Of a stretch of 64,000 nt of DNA, positions 15,881 to 24,420 are shown piece by piece (the stretch's first letter is position 1; each line of letters starts with the position of its first letter). Source of the stretch: JBGAPI01 sp044221335 (lineage in GTDB: Bacteria > Pseudomonadota > Gammaproteobacteria > Xanthomonadales > Ahniellaceae); the NCBI GenBank assembly GCA_044221335.1, contig JBGAPI010000017.1, positions 1 to 64,000 of the forward strand. Direction: 5' to 3'. Both the position numbers and the translations under genes were made by a program. The notes below the pieces were generated by a model, which saw only the letters and a program-made list of their open reading frames with translations, ran no database searches and was not told the DNA's origin.

Positions 15881-18288
15881 GCAGGGACTCCGGTCGTCGC
15901 GACACGCTCGTTGGGGAAGGGCTCGGGGCTCGCCGGTGCCGGTTCGGCAGGCCAGCGTCGCCATGCATTCGCGCTGACCAGCAGCGACGACAGCGTCATG
16001 CCGAGCGCCGCGGCCCAGGGCGGGAGGCCGCCGCAGGCGGCCAGCGGCAGGGCCAGCGCGTTGTAGGCGACCGCCCAGGCCAGGTTCTGGCGCAGGCGCC
16101 GGCGGGCTTCGCGAGCGACCGCGACGAGGCGGGGAAGTACCCGCAGGTCTTCGCCCAGCACGACGATGTCGGCATGGATGTGGGCGAGCGCAGCGCCATG
16201 CCCGAGGGCGATACCGACACCGGCGGCGGACAGCATCGGTGCGTCGTTGATGCCGTCGCCCACCACGGCCGTGAACTGGCGCGAACGACCCAGCCGTCGG
16301 GCTTTTTCTTCGGCGGTGAGGCGCGCACCGACATCGCTGATGTCCAGCGCGCGGGCCACGGTGGCGACGCGGTCGGAACTGTCGCCGGACCACAGCGAGA
16401 TCGTGTGGTCGCGGCGAAGCGCGGCGATCGCGGCGGCGGTACCCTCGCGAAGTTGTTCGTGCAGTTCGATCCGCGCCAGCGCGCGGCCGTCGTCGGACAG
16501 CCACAGCGCGCCGTCGTCCTGGCCGCCGTCGACCGCCCAGTCGCCCCGGCCGAACCGGAGCGATCGACCGTCGATCGATCCCGCGACGCCGCCGCCGGCG
16601 ACGACCCGGCGATCCGACACGGCGATGCCGTCGTCGTGGCGGCGGAAGGAGGCGGCCAGCGGGTGGTTGGACTCGCGCTCGAGCGCCGCGCACCAGTTGA
16701 GGAGAACGGACTTGTCGTGCGCTCCAACGACCTCGACGCGATCGACGGTGTCCTGGCCGCACGTCAGCGTGCCGGTCTTGTCGAAGACCCAGTGACGGAC
16801 CTCGGCGAGAGCGGGCAGGGCGTTCGCGGTGGCGACCAGGACGCCGTCGCGAGCGAGGCGGCCGTGCGCGGCCGCCAGTGTCGCCGGCACGGCCAGCGCG
16901 AGCGCGCAGGGACAGGTCGCCGCCAGTAGGGCCAGCAGTACCGGCAGGGTCTGGCCGCGGTCGTGGACGAACCAGTAGCCGCCGACCACCACGGACAGGG
17001 CGAGCAGCCCCCAGACCATCCGGATCGCGATCCGTTCGGCCCAAAGGACGGTGGTTGCGCGCTGTCCGGCGGCGTGGTCGGCCAGCCGCACGATCTGCGC
17101 GAGGCGGGTGTCGGCACCGACGCGATCGACCCGCAGGTCGACGGCCGCGTCGCGCAGGATCGAGCCCGCCAGCACGGCGTCGCCGGCGTGACGGAGGACC
17201 GCGCGCGCCTCGCCGGAGAGCAGCGCCTCGTCGAAGCGCGCGCTGCCGTCGAGCAGCACGCCGTCGGCCGGCAGCGCCTCGCCCTCGCGCACCCGCACGC
17301 GGTCACCGACCGCGAGGAGACCGGCGGCGAGGTCGGCGACGCGGCCGTCGGAGTCGAGCCGATGCGCGATCGCCGGCTGGGCGCGCGCCAGCACTCGGAT
17401 GTGCTCGCCGGCGCGGCGGCGTGCCGCGGATTCGGCATAGCGGGCGACCGACAGGAAGAACACGAACATCACCGCGGCGTCGAAATAGACTTCGGGGCCG
17501 CGGCGCAGGGTCTCGACCAGGCTCGCCGCCCAGGCCAGCAGGGTCGACAGTGCAACCAGCGTGTCCATGCCAGGGCGCCACGCGCGAAGCTCGCGCCCGG
17601 CGTTCGCCAGGAAGGGCCAGCCGGCGTAGAACACGACCGGCGTCGCGAGCGCGAAGGCGAGCCAGCGGAACACATCGCGGGTGGCTGCATCCATGCCGCT
17701 GCCACCGAACAGCAGCGCCTCCGAGAACATCATCGCCTGCAGGGTGCCGAAGCCGGCGACGGCGATCCGCTTGATCGTTCGGCGGCGTTCGTGGCGCTCG
17801 GCGTCCTCCCGGTCGGTGTCGGTGAGCCAGGCGCGATAGCCGAGCGCGGAGAGGTGCGCGAGCAGCGCCGACAGCCGCGTCTCCGCGGGGCGCCAGGCGA
17901 GCTCGGCGCGCGCGGTCGCGGCGTTCACGCTGACCGCGACCAGTCCCGGCCAGCGCGGCGCGGCGCGCTCGATCAGCCAGGCGCAGGCGGCGCAACGGAC
18001 CCCGTCGAGCGCGAGATCGATGCGGGCGACGCCGTCGGCCAACCGGACGCGCTCCGCCTGGAACGCGGGGCTGTCCCAGCTGGAGAAGTCGACGTCGACC
18101 TGCGGCGGGGCCGCGGCCGCGGTCCGCATCGGGTAGTACTCCGACAGGCCGGCCGCGGCAATGAAGCGCGCGGCGGCCTCGCAGCCGACGCAGCAGTAGC
18201 GGCCGCCGTTCTCGTCCACGTGCACTCGCCCCGCGACCAGCCGCTGGCCGCAGTGGGTGCAGGTCGCGAGCTCGGGGCGCGCGCTCAT
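15877..18288 (-). CDS. ccoI: Copper-translocating P-type ATPase for cbb3 oxidase (CcoI/FixI)
   Basis: This 803-aa inner-membrane P1B ATPase supplies copper for the CcoN binuclear centre. An N-terminal metal region has CTHCG (Cys10, Cys13) and CCVGC; the HMA domain follows with GVRCAACAW (Cys99, Cys102). ATCPCALALAVPATLAAAHG is the intramembrane CPC motif. FDKTGTLTCGQ holds the phosphorylated Asp, and VVGDGINDAPMLSAAGVGIALGHG is the hinge. The additional N-terminal Cys cluster is typical of the CcoI subgroup. ATG overlaps the ccoH stop and the TGA overlaps the ccoS start. Confidence 0.95.
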   Translation of the reverse strand: MSARPELATCTHCGQRLVAGRVHVDENGGRYCCVGCEAAARFIAAAGLSEYYPMRTAAAAPPQVDVDFSSWDSPAFQAERVRLADGVARIDLALDGVRCAACAWLIERAAPRWPGLVAVSVNAATARAELAWRPAETRLSALLAHLSALGYRAWLTDTDREDAERHERRRTIKRIAVAGFGTLQAMMFSEALLFGGSGMDAATRDVFRWLAFALATPVVFYAGWPFLANAGRELRAWRPGMDTLVALSTLLAWAASLVETLRRGPEVYFDAAVMFVFFLSVARYAESAARRRAGEHIRVLARAQPAIAHRLDSDGRVADLAAGLLAVGDRVRVREGEALPADGVLLDGSARFDEALLSGEARAVLRHAGDAVLAGSILRDAAVDLRVDRVGADTRLAQIVRLADHAAGQRATTVLWAERIAIRMVWGLLALSVVVGGYWFVHDRGQTLPVLLALLAATCPCALALAVPATLAAAHGRLARDGVLVATANALPALAEVRHWVFDKTGTLTCGQDTVDRVEVVGAHDKSVLLNWCAALERESNHPLAASFRRHDDGIAVSDRRVVAGGGVAGSIDGRSLRFGRGDWAVDGGQDDGALWLSDDGRALARIELHEQLREGTAAAIAALRRDHTISLWSGDSSDRVATVARALDISDVGARLTAEEKARRLGRSRQFTAVVGDGINDAPMLSAAGVGIALGHGAALAHIHADIVVLGEDLRVLPRLVAVAREARRRLRQNLAWAVAYNALALPLAACGGLPPWAAALGMTLSSLLVSANAWRRWPAEPAPASPEPFPNERVATTGVPA

Positions 18289-18800
18289 CCGGCGTCGATC
18301 GACGGCCGCAGTTCGACGCGGGCGGCATTCGCCGTCGCGCGGCCGCTGAGGCGCCAGTGGCGATCCGTCGGGGACAGGCGGAACTGCCAGCGGACGACCG
18401 GATCGAGCGCGACACGGCCGCCGTAATTGCCCTCGGCGTCGCGGTTCAGTGCGAGGTGCTGGTCGCGAGCGGGATCGGACGGATGGATCGCGTCCAGCAG
18501 CAGCGTCGGCGCCGGTGCGGCGGCATCCCCCTGGAGCACGAGCGAGACCCGGTCGGGCTGGATCAGCAGGGTCGCATCGAGTGCCGCCGCCGCGGCCGCG
18601 CGGTCGGCCGACAGGTCCGCGGTCTGAGCCACGCCCACCTTCCGGGTCGGTTCCGCCAGGGCGGCCGAGGGACCGGACAGCGCGAATCCCAGCGTGACGA
18701 AGCCGGCGACGACGGCGGCGGCGGGCAGCAGGATCGCGAGCCAGGCTTCGGGGACGCGGTACCAGGGCAGGGACGGGAGGCGGGACGCAGGGGCGGTCAT
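18285..18800 (-). CDS. ccoH: cbb3 oxidase assembly protein CcoH/FixH
   Basis: The 171-aa product has one membrane helix near the N-terminus (AWLAILLPAAAVVAGFVTLGFAL) and a periplasmic FixH-like domain. LDAIHPSDPARDQHLALNRDAEGNYGGRV matches the HP......D..L.L......G.Y region of FixH. CcoH stays with the cbb3 complex and helps assembly. The start is 13 nt after ccoG and the stop overlaps ccoI as ATGA. Confidence 0.9.
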   Translation of the reverse strand: MTAPASRLPSLPWYRVPEAWLAILLPAAAVVAGFVTLGFALSGPSAALAEPTRKVGVAQTADLSADRAAAAAALDATLLIQPDRVSLVLQGDAAAPAPTLLLDAIHPSDPARDQHLALNRDAEGNYGGRVALDPVVRWQFRLSPTDRHWRLSGRATANAARVELRPSIDAG

Positions 18801-18813
18801 GGTCGGGATCCTG

Positions 18814-20457
18814 TCAATTGAACGGGCCGAAGAAGCTGGACTTCTGCCGGGTGCGGATCGCGTCGTCGTCGGCGCGCACGGTCACGAAAACGATTTCGTT
18901 CTTGCCGTGCACCTTGCCGGCCGCGGCGATCACCGTCACCGGCACCGACGCGACCTGGCCGGCCCCCACCTCGATCGCATCGTCGGCGCCGACCAGCGCG
19001 AGCGCCTGGCTGCTCTCGAGGGAGATCCGGAAGCGTCGGGTGCTGGCGTCCTTGTTCGCGAGCATCAGCGTATAGGCGTTCTCGATGCTGCCGTCGCCAC
19101 GCTGGCGGTACAGCGCGTTGCGGTCGCGCAGGACGTCGACGATCAGCGGCGTGCGGTGGGTGGCGACCCACGCGAAGCCGAGGATGAAGCCGAGCAGCAG
19201 GAGGCCGTAGAGGACCACCCGCGGCCGCAACACCCGGGTCGCCTTGTGGTCGACCGCGTTCTGGGTGGCGTAGCGGATCAGCCCGCGCGGGTAATCGAGC
19301 TTTTCCATCACCTCGTCGCAGGCGTCGACACAGGCGCCGCAGGCGATGCACTCGTATTGCAGGCCGTCGCGGATGTCGATGCCGGTCGGGCAGACCTGCA
19401 CGCACAGGGTGCAGTTGATGCAGTCGCCGAGCGGATGTCCGGGCGTCGATCGGCCTGAAGCATCCCCGGACGCCTCCGGGTCCGACGGCGTCGGCCCCGC
19501 GATCCCCGGGCTCGGAGCGGCTGGCACAGCTTCCTTCGGATCGGCGGCCTCGGGGTCGTTCAGGCTCGACGAGGCGTCGCTCAGGAGCTGCGACAGCGGC
19601 TTCGAATGGCGTCCCGGAGCGGACGCGCCTGAAGGAATGGGGCGGTCGGCCGGGGCGCCGGGTTCCACTGGGCCCTGCGCCCGAGCGAGAACGCTCGGCA
19701 CGCCGCGACGGCGCGGCCCGCGCGTCTCTCCGCGCGCCGTGTCGTAGGCGATGATCAGCGTGTTGCGGTCGAACATCGCGCTCTGGAAGCGCGCATACGG
19801 ACACATGTACTTGCAGACCTGCTCACGCAGGTAGCCGGCGTTGCCGTAGGTCGCGAGCGCATAGAACAGGATCCAGAACGTCTCCCAGCCGCCGAGCGCG
19901 AGCGACGCGACTTCCGCCGCGAGATGGCGGATCGGGGTGAAGAAGCCGACGAAGGTGAAGCCGGTCCACAGCGCGAAGCCGATCCACATCGCCTGCTTGG
20001 CGAACTTGCGGCCGAATTTCGCGGCGGACATCGGGGCGGCGTCGAGCTTCATCCGCTTCATGCGGTCGCCCTCCGCCCACTGTTCCATCCACAGGAACAC
20101 CTCGGTCCACACCGTCTGCGGGCAGGCGTAGCCGCACCACAGGCGGCCGGCCAGAGCGGTGAAGAAGAACAGCGACAGCGCGGCGATGATCAGGAGCCAC
20201 GACAGCAGGAAGAAGTCCTGCGGCCAGAACGTGAGGCCGAGGATGTGGAACTTGCGCGCCGGCAGGTCGAACAGCACCGCCTGGTGGTCGCCCCAGGTCA
20301 GCCAGGGGAAGACGTAGTACATGCCGAGCAGCCAGAACACGGCGATCTTGCGCAGGCGCTGGAAGCGGCCGTCGATGTCGCGCGGGTAGATCTTGCGCTC
20401 GGACTGGTACATGCCGCCGTCGGTGTCGAGGACGGCGAGGGGGATCTTCTTGTTCAT
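18814..20457 (-). CDS. ccoG: cbb3 oxidase accessory protein CcoG/FixG with an about 90-aa insertion
   Basis: CcoG is a polytopic membrane protein with two [4Fe-4S] motifs; in other bacteria it acts as a cupric reductase in cbb3 assembly. Here the clusters are C346-C349-C352-C356 and C370-C373-C376-C380. CGYACPQTVWTEVFLWMEQW (about 108-127) and CKYMCPYARFQSAMFD (about 215-230) are conserved. The protein has 547 aa against about 470 usual. The excess is a Pro/Ala/Ser-rich, low-complexity block at about residues 252-341, placed between the conserved RGETRGPRR and the first ferredoxin cluster. The C-terminal periplasmic domain is normal. It is coupled to the small membrane gene upstream (ATGA). 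Confidence 0.93.
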   Translation of the reverse strand: MNKKIPLAVLDTDGGMYQSERKIYPRDIDGRFQRLRKIAVFWLLGMYYVFPWLTWGDHQAVLFDLPARKFHILGLTFWPQDFFLLSWLLIIAALSLFFFTALAGRLWCGYACPQTVWTEVFLWMEQWAEGDRMKRMKLDAAPMSAAKFGRKFAKQAMWIGFALWTGFTFVGFFTPIRHLAAEVASLALGGWETFWILFYALATYGNAGYLREQVCKYMCPYARFQSAMFDRNTLIIAYDTARGETRGPRRRGVPSVLARAQGPVEPGAPADRPIPSGASAPGRHSKPLSQLLSDASSSLNDPEAADPKEAVPAAPSPGIAGPTPSDPEASGDASGRSTPGHPLGDCINCTLCVQVCPTGIDIRDGLQYECIACGACVDACDEVMEKLDYPRGLIRYATQNAVDHKATRVLRPRVVLYGLLLLGFILGFAWVATHRTPLIVDVLRDRNALYRQRGDGSIENAYTLMLANKDASTRRFRISLESSQALALVGADDAIEVGAGQVASVPVTVIAAAGKVHGKNEIVFVTVRADDDAIRTRQKSSFFGPFN

Positions 20458-20747
20458 TCGTCCGGAGGCAGGGCGCGATTCGAGCGGCTGGCGGGCCGCA
20501 GCAGGATCCAGGTGAACAGGCTGGACGACGCGGTCGCCAGCCAGAACATGAAGAAGCCGACGGTGTAGCCGAGCTCGCGCGAGAGCTCGATGCCGGGCCA
20601 GCTGATCTGGTTCAGCTGCACCGGGTCGACGAAGGCGAAGAACACCATCGTGGATACCCCGGCGGCGAAGAACGAGGGCCAGGCGATCGCACCGATCCGC
20701 TGCGCCATCGGGCGCAGCGGATGGTCGAAGGTCTCCTTCCGGTTCAC
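20454..20747 (-). CDS. Small membrane protein between ccoP and ccoG
   Basis: A 97-aa product starting at GTG (20747), which overlaps the ccoP stop as GTGA; its own TGA overlaps the ccoG ATG. Two hydrophobic segments (IAWPSFFAAGVSTMVFFAFV and LGYTVGFFMFWLATASSSLFTWILL) predict a two-helix inner-membrane protein with basic ends. I do not recognise a family. The strict coupling at both sides says it is made together with the oxidase and its assembly factors, so a structural or assembly role is inferred. Confidence 0.8.
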   Translation of the reverse strand: MNRKETFDHPLRPMAQRIGAIAWPSFFAAGVSTMVFFAFVDPVQLNQISWPGIELSRELGYTVGFFMFWLATASSSLFTWILLRPASRSNRALPPDE

Positions 20748-21646
20748 CGCTTCGCCCCGCCGTCCGCGAGCGACAGCACGTAGGCGGCGGCGACCCGCGC
20801 GCGGTCCGCTCCGATGATCGGCTGATGCGCCGGCATGCGGCCGTTGCGGCCGTTGCGGATGGTGGTCGCGATCTGCTCGAAGCTGCCGCCGTAGAGCCAC
20901 ACGTCGTCGGTCAGGTTCGGCGCGCCGAGGGCCGGATTGCCGCGGCCGTCGGCGCCGTGGCAGGCGACGCAGACCTGCCGGAAGCGGACCTCGCCGGCGC
21001 GTGCCAGCGCGTCGTCGACCTTGGCGCCGGACAGCGTCTGCACGTAGCTCGCGACTTCGGTGACGCCCTGTTCCCCGAGCATCTGGCCCCAGGCCGGCAT
21101 CGCGCCGTTGCGGCCATTCTGGATGGTGGCGAGTACGGTGTCGGGGTCGCCGCCCCACAGCCAGTCCTTGTCGGTCAGGTTGGGAAAGCCGGTCGCGCCG
21201 CGCGCGTCGGAGCCGTGGCATTGCACGCAATTGTGGGCGAACACGGAGCGTCCGAGCTGCACCGCTTCCGGGTTCTTCGCCAGTTCGCCGGGCGACTGCG
21301 TCGCGAAGCGGGCGAACAGCGGCGCCAGCTGCGCCTCCGCGGCCGCGACCTCGGCGTCGTGTTCCTTGCCCGAGGACCAGGCCTTGGTTCCGGCGAACGC
21401 GCCGAGACCCGGATAGAGCACGAGGTAGCCGAGCGCGAACACGATGGTGAGGTAGAACAGGTTGAGCCACCAGCGCGGCATCGGCCGGTTCAGTTCGGCG
21501 ATGTCGTCGTCCCAGACGTGTCCGGTGGTCTCGTGCTCGCCGCGCTCGTCCGGCCGCTTCCGTGCCGTCCACCAGAGCAGCCACACGCAGCCCAGGATGT
21601 TGGCGATCGTGATGATCGCGATGTACAGGGTCCAGCCGGTGTTCAT
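20744..21646 (-). CDS. ccoP: cbb3 oxidase diheme cytochrome c subunit III (CcoP)
   Basis: A 300-aa subunit passing electrons to CcoN. It has N-terminal helices (TLYIAIITIANILGCVWLLWW; WWLNLFYLTIVFALGYLVLYPGLG) with the conserved HVWDDDIAELNRPMPRWW block. Two periplasmic c-type heme sites are present, CVQCH and CVACH, each followed by an axial Met region (GAMPAWG; GRMPAHQ). It starts with ATGA coupling to ccoQ and ends with GTGA coupling to the next small gene. Confidence 0.96.
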   Translation of the reverse strand: MNTGWTLYIAIITIANILGCVWLLWWTARKRPDERGEHETTGHVWDDDIAELNRPMPRWWLNLFYLTIVFALGYLVLYPGLGAFAGTKAWSSGKEHDAEVAAAEAQLAPLFARFATQSPGELAKNPEAVQLGRSVFAHNCVQCHGSDARGATGFPNLTDKDWLWGGDPDTVLATIQNGRNGAMPAWGQMLGEQGVTEVASYVQTLSGAKVDDALARAGEVRFRQVCVACHGADGRGNPALGAPNLTDDVWLYGGSFEQIATTIRNGRNGRMPAHQPIIGADRARVAAAYVLSLADGGAKR

Positions 21647-21792
21647 CGGGGAGCATCCTCGTCGTCGAGCGGCAGGCGCGCAGCCTCCGCGAAGTCGCGC
21701 TGCCGGCGCGAACTCATGGCCCAGAGCACCACGCCGATGAAGGCGATCATCGACAGCGCGGTGAAGATTCCAGCGACGGTGCCGGCATTCAC
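21643..21792 (-). CDS. ccoQ: cbb3 oxidase small subunit CcoQ/FixQ
   Basis: A 49-aa protein starting at GTG 21792, which overlaps the ccoO stop as GTGA. One membrane helix (VAGIFTALSMIAFIGVVLWAM) is followed by SSRRQRDFAEAARLPLDDED, the basic-then-acidic tail of CcoQ. It stabilises the interaction of CcoP with the core. It is too short for default gene callers but is supported by position and coupling. Confidence 0.9.
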   Translation of the reverse strand: MNAGTVAGIFTALSMIAFIGVVLWAMSSRRQRDFAEAARLPLDDEDAPR

Positions 21793-22403
21793 GGTGCACC
21801 CGCCTTCGGACCATGTGTCCCCAACTGCTGCAGGTACGCGATCAGCGCGTCCATCTCGGATTTGCCCGCGAGCGCGGTGTACACCGAGTCGATGTCGGCG
21901 TCGCTGTAGGGATCGCCGAGCGTGCGCAGCGCCTTCATCTCCTTGGTGGTGAGCGCGGGGTCGAGCGCGTTCTCGGCGAGCCAGGAGAAACGCGGCATGT
22001 TCGACTCGGGAACCACGTCGCGCGGGTTGATCAGGTGCACGCGGTGCCAGTCGTCGCTGTAGCGGCCGCCGACGCGGGCGAGGTCCGGGCCGGTGCGCTT
22101 GGAGCCCCACTGGAAGGGGCGGTCGTAGACCGATTCGCCGGCCAGCGAGTAGTGGCCGTAGCGCTCGGTCTCGAAGCGCAGGGTACGGATCATCTGAGAA
22201 TGGCAGTTGTAGCAGCCCTCGCGGAGGTAGACCTCGCGGCCGGCCAGTTCCAGCGGGGCGTAGGGCTTGACGCCCGGCAGCGGCTCGATCACCTGCGCCT
22301 GGAACATCAGCGGGATGATCTCGACCAATCCGCCGACCGCCACCACCAGCGCGATCAGCACGGCCATCAGGCCGATGTTCTTCTCGAGTTTCTCGTGGGT
22401 CAT
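21789..22403 (-). CDS. ccoO: cbb3 oxidase monoheme cytochrome c subunit II (CcoO)
   Basis: A 204-aa membrane-anchored cytochrome c. One N-terminal helix (IGLMAVLIALVVAVGGLVEIIPLMF) is followed by GREVYLREGCYNCHSQMIRTLRFETERYGHYS, with the heme-binding CYNCH and the conserved surrounding block. SNMPRFSWL supplies the axial Met. It lies 22 nt after ccoN and is coupled to ccoQ. Confidence 0.96.
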   Translation of the reverse strand: MTHEKLEKNIGLMAVLIALVVAVGGLVEIIPLMFQAQVIEPLPGVKPYAPLELAGREVYLREGCYNCHSQMIRTLRFETERYGHYSLAGESVYDRPFQWGSKRTGPDLARVGGRYSDDWHRVHLINPRDVVPESNMPRFSWLAENALDPALTTKEMKALRTLGDPYSDADIDSVYTALAGKSEMDALIAYLQQLGTHGPKAGAP

Positions 22404-22425
22404 GGGAAGGATTCCGTTTCGTCGA

Positions 22426-23859
22426 TCAGGCGTGGGCGGCCGCGGCCTGCGGCACCGGCACCGGTTGCACGTCGCGCGCCTGTCCCAGGGTCTTCATCAC
22501 GTTCCAGGCCATCACCAGCATTCCCGACAGCACCACCACGCCGCCGAGGAAGCGCACGAGGTAGTAGGGATAGGTGGCCGACAGCGACTCCACGAAGGTG
22601 TAGGTCAGGGTCCCGTCGGCGTTGGTGGCGCGCCACATCAGGCCCTGCATGACGCCGGCGATCCACATCGAGGCGATGTAGAGCACCACGCCGATGGTGT
22701 GGATCCAGAAGTGCAGGTCGATCGCGCGGGTCGAGTACATCGCCTTCTGCCCGACGAGGCGCGGCAGCAGGCTGTAGATGCAGCCGATCGAGATCATCGC
22801 CACCCAGCCGATCGCGCCGGAGTGCACGTGGCCGATCGTCCAGTCGGTGTAGTGCGACAGCGAATTGACCGTCTTGATCGACATCATCGGCCCTTCGAAC
22901 GTGCTCATGCCGTAGAAGGACAGCGAGACGATCATGAACTTCAGGATCGGGTCGGTGCGCAGTTTGTGCCAGGCCCCCGACAGGGTCATCATCCCGTTGA
23001 TCATTCCGCCCCAGGACGGCGCCAGCAGGACCAGCGAGAACACCATGCCCAGCGACTGCGCCCAGTCGGGCAGGGCGGTGTACTGCAGGTGGTGCGGGCC
23101 GGCCCACATGTAGGTCGAGATCAGCGCCCAGAAGTGCACCACCGACAGGCGGTAGGAATAGACCGGGCGCTCGGCCTGCTTCGGCACGAAGTAGTACATC
23201 ATTCCGAGGAAGCCCGCGGTCAGGAAGAAGCCGACCGCGTTGTGGCCGTACCACCACTGCACCATCGCGTCGACGGCCCCGGTGTAGACCACGTAGGACT
23301 TGGTCGCGGTCACCGGCAGGTCGATGTTGCGGAACACGTGCAGGATCGCCACGGTCAGGATGAAGGCGGCGAAGAACCAGTTGGCGACGTAGATGTGCTT
23401 GACCTTGCGCTTCACGATGGTGCCGAAGAACACCACCGCGTAGGACACCCAGGTCAGCGTGATCAGCAGGTCGATCGGCCACTCCAGCTCGGCGTATTCC
23501 TTGCCCTGGGTGATGCCGAGCGGGAGCGTGACGGCCGCCGCCAGGATCACCGCCTGCCAGCCCCAGAAGGTGAGGGCCGCGAGCGTGTCGGAGAACAGCC
23601 GCGCCTGGCAGGTGCGCTGCACGCAGTAGTAGCTGGTGGCGAACAGTGCCGAGCCGCCGAACGCGAAGATCACCGCGTTGGTGTGCAGCGGCCGCAGTCG
23701 GCCATAGGACAGCCACGGGATGTCATGGCCGAGGTCCGGCCAGTACAGCTGCGCGGCGATGATCACGCCGACCAGCATGCCGACGATGCCCCAGACCACC
23801 GTCATCACGGCGAACTGTCGCACCACCTTGTCGTTGTAGAACTCGCTTCGTGTATCCAT
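22426..23859 (-). CDS. ccoN: cbb3-type cytochrome c oxidase subunit I (CcoN)
   Basis: The 477-aa catalytic subunit reduces O2 with high affinity and pumps protons in the inner membrane. It has 12 expected helices and conserved heme b, heme b3 and CuB histidines, for example RPLHTNAVIFAFGG, MVQWWYGHNAVGFFLTAGFLG, STYMWAGPHHLQYTALPDW and DWTIGHVHSGAIGWVAMI. The length is normal. It is first in the cco transcription unit, with an FNR-type box centred about 64 nt upstream of the ATG, so induction at low oxygen is expected. Confidence 0.97.
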   Translation of the reverse strand: MDTRSEFYNDKVVRQFAVMTVVWGIVGMLVGVIIAAQLYWPDLGHDIPWLSYGRLRPLHTNAVIFAFGGSALFATSYYCVQRTCQARLFSDTLAALTFWGWQAVILAAAVTLPLGITQGKEYAELEWPIDLLITLTWVSYAVVFFGTIVKRKVKHIYVANWFFAAFILTVAILHVFRNIDLPVTATKSYVVYTGAVDAMVQWWYGHNAVGFFLTAGFLGMMYYFVPKQAERPVYSYRLSVVHFWALISTYMWAGPHHLQYTALPDWAQSLGMVFSLVLLAPSWGGMINGMMTLSGAWHKLRTDPILKFMIVSLSFYGMSTFEGPMMSIKTVNSLSHYTDWTIGHVHSGAIGWVAMISIGCIYSLLPRLVGQKAMYSTRAIDLHFWIHTIGVVLYIASMWIAGVMQGLMWRATNADGTLTYTFVESLSATYPYYLVRFLGGVVVLSGMLVMAWNVMKTLGQARDVQPVPVPQAAAAHA

Positions 23860-23916
23860 GAGCCGCTCGCTGGGAGACTTCGCGGTGCAGTCTCGCGAAC
23901 GGGCTTGGCGCGGGTC

Positions 23917-23930
23917 TTGATCTCGGTCAA
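23917..23930 (-). promoter_or_regulatory. FNR/Anr-type binding site upstream of ccoN
   Basis: Read on the minus strand the sequence is TTGACCGAGATCAA, against the FNR/Anr consensus TTGAT-N4-ATCAA: one mismatch in ten. Its centre is about 64 nt before the ccoN ATG. This is a typical position for a class II site if the mRNA leader is about 23 nt. cbb3 operons are commonly controlled by FNR/Anr. No regulator gene is in the window. Confidence 0.75.
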
Positions 23931-24022
23931 TTGGTGATCAGAGGGTGGAGGGAAGGGCGCGTCCCGGACCCACCCGCCGGGCGGCTCGGTCTGGCGTACC
24001 GGTCCCAGGCAGGACCCTCTCC

Positions 24023-24134
24023 CGTCACTGCGAGCGCAGCGAAGCAGTCCAGCGCCTTCGCTTTTGTCGCCGCCAGAGCAAGAGCAAAGGCACGGGATTG
24101 CTTCGTCGGCGCTGCGCTCCTCCTCGCAATGACG
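24023..24134. repeat. 112-bp palindromic intergenic element, copy 1
   Basis: It begins CGTCACTGCGAGCGCAGCG and ends GCTCCTCCTCGCAATGACG, so the termini are inverted repeats. Further inverted matches (GAAGCAGTCC near the left, GGATTGCTTC near the right) would let the whole unit fold into a long hairpin. Copies 2 (24158-24269) and 3 (47464-47575) have exactly the same length. No coding capacity is apparent, suggesting a MITE-like or REP-like sequence. Confidence 0.85.
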
Positions 24135-24157
24135 GGTTCATTCGCCCGCCCCGGTCC

Positions 24158-24269
24158 CGTCATTGCGAGCGCAGCGAAGCACTCCAGCGCCTTCGCTTTT
24201 CTCGCCGCCAGTGCAAGAGCAAAGGCGCGGGATTGCTTCGTCGTCGCTGCGCTCCTTCTCGCAATGACG
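24158..24269. repeat. 112-bp palindromic intergenic element, copy 2
   Basis: It lies in direct orientation 23 bp after copy 1 and is nearly identical to it, differing at scattered positions. It begins CGTCATTGCGAGCGCAGCG and ends GCTCCTTCTCGCAATGACG. It is followed by a ctcagtcctcggtccgcggt track, as copy 3 is followed by a similar one. Apart from the FNR site, the ppc promoter candidate and these elements, the 560-bp ccoN-ppc gap shows no gene. Confidence 0.85.
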
Positions 24270-24420
24270 GAAGTATTTCTCAGTCCTCGGTCCGCGGTCC
24301 CGACTCCCATTCCCGGATCCAGGCCCCCGACCCGCGCATTCGTATTCATGACCGCGATCGCCATATGTCCCGAAGGTGTCTCGCATTGCCGCTGACACCG
24401 GTGGCCGCTAAGGTCGCCGG

